Assembly: GCA_029558435.1 (NCBI GenBank)
Contig: JAKQEZ010000647.1
Span: forward strand, 1-38,096
Origin: Bacteroidota bacterium
Lineage (GTDB): Bacteria > Bacteroidota > Bacteroidia > Flavobacteriales > Crocinitomicaceae
Length of the DNA: 38,096 bases
Reading direction: 5' to 3'
The notes below the pieces were generated by a model that was not told where the DNA came from, did not search any database, and was given only the letters and a program-made list of their open reading frames with translations. Both the position numbers and the translations under genes were made by a program. This document shows positions 32,620 to 38,096 of the stretch, piece by piece. Within the stretch, counting starts at the first letter, position 1, and each line of letters opens with the position of its first letter.

Positions 32620-35600
32620 ATGAAAAAACTTTTCTTTTTTCTCCTCCTTTTTTTCCCCTTTTTGGGGATTAGTCAGTCGTTGAATGTAAAATTTGACGGC
32701 GCAGTTTCTAATTTTGATAAAGGAAGTAGCGAATCTGGTGTTACCGTGAGCATTATTCAAAATGGCCAAGCAGTAAGCTCAGCAACAACCAGTTCTAACG
32801 GACGCTATTCTGTTAAAGGAGCCATTGACATTAAAAAACCATTTGACGTAGTTTTCAAAAAAAGTGGATTTGTTAGCAAAAAAGTAAGTTTTAATTTTAT
32901 TGGATTAAATTTAGAAGATACGCCAGCGGGAGATTTTAAACCCGTTGACAAATTGGATTTAGATATTTTTGCGGAACGTCCGGGATTGGATTTTTCATTT
33001 TTAAATACACAAAGTGTAGGAGAATTTACCTGGAACTCACAAGGTTATGTAGAAGTAAACGATGCTAAGCGTAAGGCTGTTGCTGATAAAATTGATAATT
33101 TACTCAAGAAATCGGAACAAGACGCCCAAAACAATCAAGCAGCTTACAATGCAGCCATTCAAGCAGCCGACAAAGCATTTAACGCCAAAGATTATACCGC
33201 AGCGTTAGCTAAATATGAAGAGGCAACAAAATACAAACCCAAAGAAACTTATCCCATTCAGCGCATAGATGAAATTGATGCACTACTTCAAAAGCAAAAA
33301 GAAGATGCCTTGAAATTTCAACAAGAAAATGCAGCTTATTTGAATTTAATTAAAGCGGCTGATAACTTCTTCAAATTAGGCGATTACGAAAAAGCAAAAC
33401 AAAAATACTACGAAGCATCCGACATTAGCGATGAGCAATATCCTTTGGATCAAATCAAGGAAATTAACCGTTTGGTAAAGGAAAAAGAAAACGAAGCGAA
33501 ATACAAACAGCTCATAGAAGCGGCCGATTTAATGGTGAAGCAAAAAAGTTTCCGCTCGGCACGTGATAACTACAACGAGGCGTTAAAATTAAAACCCAAC
33601 GAAGCTTATCCAAAACAAAAAATTAGTGAAATTGATGCCTTCATAAAAGCTGAGGAAGATGCCGCTGCTAAAAAAGAACAATACAATCAGTTAGTAGCTG
33701 CTGGCGACCAATTGGTGAAAGAAGAAAAATGGGAAGAAGCAAAAACAAAGTTTGATGAAGCCCTAAAAATTGAACCGGCATCCACCTATGCTAAAGGTCA
33801 AATCGATATAATAACCAAGAAACTTGCTGAAATAAAGGCGGCAAAAGAAAAAGCCGATAAAATTGCTAAGTTACTGCAAGAAGGTGATAAAGCCATTGCA
33901 GATAAAACCTATGACATTGCTTTGACAAAATTCAAGGAGGTGCTAACGCTTGATAACACCAATACCGTTGCTCCAACTAAAATTACAGAAGTGGAAGGTA
34001 TTTTGGCGCAATTGGCAAAAGACAAAGAATTGCTCGATCAATTTAATACTTTAGTAAAACAAGGTGACGATGCAAAAACAGCCAAAAAATACCAAGAAGC
34101 CATTGCAAAATACCAAGAAGCCATAAAATTAAAGCAAGACCCAGCAGTTGACATTAAAATTCAAGAAGCGCAAAAATTATTGAGCGATTTGGAAAATGCA
34201 CAAAAGAAAGAGGCAGAATTTGCACAATTAATTGCCGAGGGTGCAAGTGCTTTTACAGCAAAAGATTACACAACATCATTGGCTAAATACGAGGCGGCAT
34301 TAGTAATAAAGCCTGCTGACACACCAACTCAAACAAAAATTGGAGAAATTCGCAAACTTATTGCTGAACAAAAAGCAGCTAGCGATAAACAAGCAAAAAT
34401 TGAACAATTACTGCAAGAAGGAACTACCTTAATGGAAGGTTCTGTAATGGATGGACCGCGTTTATCAGACGCAAAATCTAAATTCAACGAAGTGTTGACA
34501 TTGGATGCGAAAAACGCTACTGCTATTGCAAAAATTGCTGAAATTGACAAGCTTTTGAAAGCGCAACAAGACGCAGCTGCAAGTGATGCTAAATTCAATG
34601 ATTTTGTTACCAAAGGAGACGCAAGTGTTACCGCTCAAGAATGGGAAAAAGCAATAGGTTTTTATAAAAATGCGTTGGCTGTAAAGAGTGATGACGGAGT
34701 TTATGCTAAAATGACGCAAGCACAAGAAAAATTAAATGAATTAGCCGATTTAAAGAAAAAAGAAGAGAGTTATCAAGCGGCAATCACAGAGGCAAACACC
34801 TTGCGTGATGCAAAAAAATATACGGAAGCATTGGTTAAATATGAGGCTGCAAAAGCAATAAAACCAACCGAAGCATATCCGCAGGAGCAAATTACAAAAA
34901 TCAATCAATTACTTGCCGACCAACAATCGCAAGCGCAAAAATTGCAACAAATTACAGCCTTGTTAGCAGAAGGTGAAAAACTATTTGCCCAAAAAGATTA
35001 TACAACTGCTAAAGCAAAATACGAACAAGTATTAGCCTTAGAAGCTACAAATGACAAAGCATTAGCTCGCATTAAAGAAATTGACAGTGAATTAGCAAAA
35101 TTGGCTGCTTCGGCAGAAAAAGCTCAAAAAATAAGTGCGCTTTTACAAGAGGGTGAAAGCTTGTTTAACACTGCTCAATACGATGCTGCTCTTCCAAAAT
35201 TCAATGAAGTTTTATCGTTGGATAAGGATAATTCTGTTGCTAAAAATTTCATTGCACAAATTGCAACTAAGAAAAATGAGTTGCAACAACTGGCAGAAAA
35301 AGATGCTAAATTTAATCAGTTAGTTACACAAGGAGACGCATCTGTTGCAGCCCAAAAATGGCAAGAGGCAATTACTGCATATACCGATGCATTGAAAATT
35401 AAAGCGGATGCAACGGTGGAGCAGAAATTAAGTTCAGCAAAAGAAAACTTGGCGTCATCTATTTCTAAAAATGAACTTTTAGCAAAATACAATGCTGCTG
35501 TTAACGAAGCAAATGCATTGCGCGATGCAAGTAAATTCACAGAGGCAATTGCTAAATTGGAACTGGCAAAAAACATCAAGCCTGATGAAACGTATCCACA

Positions 35601-38096
35601 ACAAGAAATAGACCGCATCAACCAATTGATTGCAACTTCTCAAAAAAACAGCAAGGTAACTGATTTATTGATTGAGGCACAAAACTTCTTCTCTGCCAAA
35701 GATTATCAGCAAGCACAAGCAAAATATTTAGAAGTTTTAGCACTCGACAAAGACAATGCAACTGCTAAAAGCAAGTTGGATGAGATAAAAAATTTATTGG
35801 ATGCACAAGCGCAAGAAGCTAAAAAATTAGAAGCATTTAATCAACTGAAAGCGGAAGGTTTTAAAGCAGTTGCAAGTAAAGATTATCCAAATGCCATTTC
35901 CAATTTTGAACAAGCATTAAAAATTAAAGACGATGCTGAAGTGAAGGCTAAGTTAGCAGAAATAAAAACACTTGTTTCACAAGAAAATCAGAAATCTGCA
36001 AAAATTCAAGCGTTACTAGCACAAGGAGAAGCTGCATTTAAGAAAAAAGAATGGGGTGTTGCCCTTGGAGCTTATCAGGAAGTATTAACTTTAGAAACAA
36101 ACAACTCAACAGCACGCTCACAAATTGCTGCTATTGAAGCTGAAATGGCAAAAGCTAAAGATGAATTGGCACTTTCAGCAGAGTTTAACCGTTTAAAAGC
36201 ACAAGGTTTTTCAGAAGCAAATGCTGGTGAATATGTAAAAGCCAAACATTCATTTGAAGAAGCTTTAAAAATAAAAAGTGATAATGAGGTTAGTAAAAAA
36301 CTTCAAGAAATTGAGCAATTGCTAGCTAAAAAAGCGCAGGCAGAAAAAACGGAGTTGGATTACAAAGCGTCTATTGAAAAAGCACAAATTGCAGAAGCAG
36401 CAAAACAATATTCAGAAGCTATCAATCACTACAAAAAAGCAAGTGAGCTAAAACCTTTAGAAGAGCTTCCTAAAACTAAAATTGAAGAATTAACAAAATT
36501 GTTGCAACAACAAAATGCACTTTCAGAAAAAGATAAAAAATACAACGAGCTTTTAGCTGCAGGTGATGAATTGGTCAACAAAAAAGATTATGTTAATGCC
36601 ATTCAGAAATACAACAAAGCGTTAGAGGTAAAACCGAATGAAGAATTGCCTGTTATAAAAGCAAAACATGCAGAAAAATTAGCACAAGATCAAATTAAAG
36701 CTGAGCAAGATGCGCAATTTGAAAAAATTATTTCTGCCATAAAAAGTAAAATAAGTGACAACGATTTTTCAAAAGCACGTGATTATATAAAAACAGCAAC
36801 TAATCTTCGTCCATCCGATCCTCGTCCAAAAGAATATTTGGCTCATATTGAGCGCATAGAGAAAAACTTGGCTGAATTTAATCAACTTATGAAGGAAGCG
36901 CAAGAAGCTGAAAACAACAAAAAATATAGTGCTGCGATTGCATCTTACGAAAAAGCAAAAGCATTAATTCCAGAAAACCCTACACCACAGGCAAAGATTG
37001 ACGAGTTGAAAAAATTGCTTTCTGAAAAAGATAAAGCAGCCAATTTGGAAGCAACATTCAATCAATATTTTAATGCTGGAGTAGCCAATCAAAAGAATAA
37101 AGAATATGAATTGGCATTGAACAATTTTAAAAATGCGTTAAATCTCAAGCCAAATGATGCTAATACACTTCAAAAAATAGCTGAAGTTGAAGCATTAATG
37201 GCTCAATTGGATTTAATCAACAAAGCTCAAAAAGAAGTAGATGCGCAATTCAACAGCTTTATAACGGAAGCAGACGAAAACTTCTACTCTAAAAACTATC
37301 AAAAAGCAGGTGAACTTTACCGCAAGGCATTGACAATTAAACCCGACAATCAATACGCAATCAAACAGTTGAAAGAGTCTGAACGTCTCAATAAATTAGA
37401 TGCTGAAATGCAAGCAAATGAGCAATACCAAAAAATATTGGATGTTGCAGATCAGAATTTCAACTCAAAAGATTACGAAAAAGCATTAGAATATTACAAT
37501 AGAGCTCTCCGAATCAAATCAACAGATCCTTATCCAAAATCAAAAATTGATGAAATCAATGCTATTCTGAACCCAACAATTGAAGAAAGCGCAGAACTTC
37601 AACCACTTGGTGAGCCTTTTGACGGTTCGATACTCGATGGAGAAGTAGCATTGAAAAAAGCGGAAGAGACAAGAAAAGATCGTAAACGCAATAGAGTTGT
37701 TAAAACAGAAAATAATGCCTTAACTGCAAATGCAGAACTAACAGCTATTAAAAAAGATGAGTTAAAAGAAACGATTGGAAATATCTATAACTTGTACACC
37801 CAATTAATTGTAGAAGGCAATGTGCGCACAGCTGATAAATTGGTGATTAAATCAAAATTAGAAGAAGACGAGCAAACACGTATTACTTTGGATAAAGCTA
37901 ATGAAAATTATGAACGCAATTCAAATTTGGCGCACCAATCAATATTGGAAGATAACGCAAAAGTTGTTTCCAATGATTACCAAGTTAGCACCAAAAAACA
38001 AGAGGACATTAAAATTGATGTTGATAAAATTAGAATTGAAGAACAAGACAAAACACGTGTTATAACATCAACCAATCATCAGGAAGGTATCAATAC
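32620..38096 (+). CDS. Giant periplasmic/secreted TPR-repeat protein, 3' end outside window
   Basis: The frame from ATG 32620 stays open for 1825 codons to the window edge. A signal peptide (MKKLFFFLLLFFPFLGISQ) is followed by a carboxypeptidase-regulatory-like beta-sandwich (about 20-100; GVTVSIIQNGQ, TSSNGRYSVKG) and a linker. About 25 TPR-like units of 55-65 residues span roughly 174-1650. Each follows a pattern like YNxLIxxGDxLFxxKDYxxA followed by IxKYxxALxIKPxexYPxxKI and a charged coil. The C-terminal part (1650-1825) is charged and helical. No cysteine was seen. Lys, Ala, Glu and Gln dominate. It could be a long flexible scaffold in the envelope. No anchor or sorting domain is visible before the edge. 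Confidence 0.9.
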   Translation, partial: MKKLFFFLLLFFPFLGISQSLNVKFDGAVSNFDKGSSESGVTVSIIQNGQAVSSATTSSNGRYSVKGAIDIKKPFDVVFKKSGFVSKKVSFNFIGLNLEDTPAGDFKPVDKLDLDIFAERPGLDFSFLNTQSVGEFTWNSQGYVEVNDAKRKAVADKIDNLLKKSEQDAQNNQAAYNAAIQAADKAFNAKDYTAALAKYEEATKYKPKETYPIQRIDEIDALLQKQKEDALKFQQENAAYLNLIKAADNFFKLGDYEKAKQKYYEASDISDEQYPLDQIKEINRLVKEKENEAKYKQLIEAADLMVKQKSFRSARDNYNEALKLKPNEAYPKQKISEIDAFIKAEEDAAAKKEQYNQLVAAGDQLVKEEKWEEAKTKFDEALKIEPASTYAKGQIDIITKKLAEIKAAKEKADKIAKLLQEGDKAIADKTYDIALTKFKEVLTLDNTNTVAPTKITEVEGILAQLAKDKELLDQFNTLVKQGDDAKTAKKYQEAIAKYQEAIKLKQDPAVDIKIQEAQKLLSDLENAQKKEAEFAQLIAEGASAFTAKDYTTSLAKYEAALVIKPADTPTQTKIGEIRKLIAEQKAASDKQAKIEQLLQEGTTLMEGSVMDGPRLSDAKSKFNEVLTLDAKNATAIAKIAEIDKLLKAQQDAAASDAKFNDFVTKGDASVTAQEWEKAIGFYKNALAVKSDDGVYAKMTQAQEKLNELADLKKKEESYQAAITEANTLRDAKKYTEALVKYEAAKAIKPTEAYPQEQITKINQLLADQQSQAQKLQQITALLAEGEKLFAQKDYTTAKAKYEQVLALEATNDKALARIKEIDSELAKLAASAEKAQKISALLQEGESLFNTAQYDAALPKFNEVLSLDKDNSVAKNFIAQIATKKNELQQLAEKDAKFNQLVTQGDASVAAQKWQEAITAYTDALKIKADATVEQKLSSAKENLASSISKNELLAKYNAAVNEANALRDASKFTEAIAKLELAKNIKPDETYPQQEIDRINQLIATSQKNSKVTDLLIEAQNFFSAKDYQQAQAKYLEVLALDKDNATAKSKLDEIKNLLDAQAQEAKKLEAFNQLKAEGFKAVASKDYPNAISNFEQALKIKDDAEVKAKLAEIKTLVSQENQKSAKIQALLAQGEAAFKKKEWGVALGAYQEVLTLETNNSTARSQIAAIEAEMAKAKDELALSAEFNRLKAQGFSEANAGEYVKAKHSFEEALKIKSDNEVSKKLQEIEQLLAKKAQAEKTELDYKASIEKAQIAEAAKQYSEAINHYKKASELKPLEELPKTKIEELTKLLQQQNALSEKDKKYNELLAAGDELVNKKDYVNAIQKYNKALEVKPNEELPVIKAKHAEKLAQDQIKAEQDAQFEKIISAIKSKISDNDFSKARDYIKTATNLRPSDPRPKEYLAHIERIEKNLAEFNQLMKEAQEAENNKKYSAAIASYEKAKALIPENPTPQAKIDELKKLLSEKDKAANLEATFNQYFNAGVANQKNKEYELALNNFKNALNLKPNDANTLQKIAEVEALMAQLDLINKAQKEVDAQFNSFITEADENFYSKNYQKAGELYRKALTIKPDNQYAIKQLKESERLNKLDAEMQANEQYQKILDVADQNFNSKDYEKALEYYNRALRIKSTDPYPKSKIDEINAILNPTIEESAELQPLGEPFDGSILDGEVALKKAEETRKDRKRNRVVKTENNALTANAELTAIKKDELKETIGNIYNLYTQLIVEGNVRTADKLVIKSKLEEDEQTRITLDKANENYERNSNLAHQSILEDNAKVVSNDYQVSTKKQEDIKIDVDKIRIEEQDKTRVITSTNHQEGIN
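34387..35118 (+). repeat. Higher-order repeat copy 1 (units 8-11, A-B-C-A)
   Basis: This 244-residue block begins KQAKIEQLLQEG and holds GDASV, ITEANTLRDAKKY and LLAEGEKLFAQKDY in turn. Its order of unit classes and many residues match the next block. Confidence 0.65.
35119..35835 (+). repeat. Higher-order repeat copy 2 (units 12-15, A-B-C-A)
   Basis: This 239-residue block begins KAQKISALLQEG and holds GDASV, VNEANALRDASKF and LIEAQNFFSAKDY in the same order as copy 1, suggesting segmental duplication. Confidence 0.65.

Larger units (their letters stand above)
33139..37569 (+). repeat. Array of about 25 TPR-like units
   Basis: Counted by eye, units begin at about residues 174 and 238 and continue with 50-65-residue spacing to about 1650. 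Units fall into classes: A (KIxxLLxEGExLF..LDkdN), B (FNxLVxxGDxSVxAQ..ALKIKxD) and C (YxAAIxEANxLRDAKKY..AKxIKPxExYPQ). Counting is approximate. Confidence 0.8.

Noticed and set aside
34329..35621. Minus-strand frames inside the giant TPR gene
   Set aside because: Serine/alanine-rich antisense translations of the repeats; no promoter and no independent domain.
33139..37569. CRISPR array or tandem DNA repeat
   Set aside because: The periodicity is at protein level, with diverged DNA and an open frame; units are about 180 nt and vary in length.
1..38096. Prophage, transposon, defence island, tRNA or rRNA
   Set aside because: No integrase, transposase, phage structural gene, cloverleaf-like or rRNA-like sequence was recognised on reading both strands; intergenic gaps are short.

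Overview
The window is an AT-rich chromosomal stretch from a Bacteroidota bacterium, most likely of the Flavobacteriales. Lineage markers seen directly are gldB and gldC (gliding motility), a protein with a type IX secretion C-terminal sorting domain, and a TonB-dependent receptor with a carboxypeptidase-regulatory-like N-terminus. Bacteroidota-type -7 boxes (TAnnTTTG) lie just upstream of many start codons, and Shine-Dalgarno sequences are largely absent. DnaG has the zinc-less N-terminus that I recall from other members of the phylum. The genus cannot be fixed from the sequence. Both window ends cut genes: a sensor kinase at the left and a giant repeat protein at the right.

Layout. 1-2.3 kb: a LuxR-type response regulator followed by a TPR-containing histidine kinase, divergent from pckA (2.6-4.2 kb). 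4.2-5.1 kb: a very AT-rich patch with a lone ArsR-family repressor and two inverted repeats. 5.1-7.9 kb: a Lys-rich lipoprotein with dnaG, divergent from a Rieske-fold-like lipoprotein. 7.9-9.9 kb: a peroxide-defence module with dps divergent from oxyR, followed by recR. 10-12 kb: mscL, an RRM protein with an acidic tail, and an unrecognised protein. 12-15.3 kb (minus strand): ddl, an M23 peptidase and a two-helix membrane protein, a probable cell-wall operon. 15.5-16.4 kb: a T9SS cargo. 16.5-20.9 kb: a CNNM/CorC protein, ilvE and recQ. 20.9-24.4 kb: DUF3822-rsmD, a degenerate ureohydrolase, an NlpC/P60 hydrolase and a MerR-like regulator. 24.5-29.1 kb: a TonB-dependent receptor, a ferredoxin, nadE and a beta-barrel protein. 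29.2-31.4 kb: gldB-gldC-DUF2797. 31.4-32.5 kb: a DAO-family oxidoreductase. 32.6 kb to the end: an open frame of at least 1825 codons with about 25 TPR-like units.

Most transcription units hold one to three genes, and strands alternate often. Four convergent pairs overlap by exactly 4 nt at shared stop codons. No tRNA, rRNA, CRISPR array, insertion sequence or prophage was seen. No textbook defence or mobile system is present. The most unusual content is the giant higher-order TPR protein, the metal-ligand-poor ureohydrolase-like protein, and the DUF2797 protein whose start codon overlaps the gldC stop.
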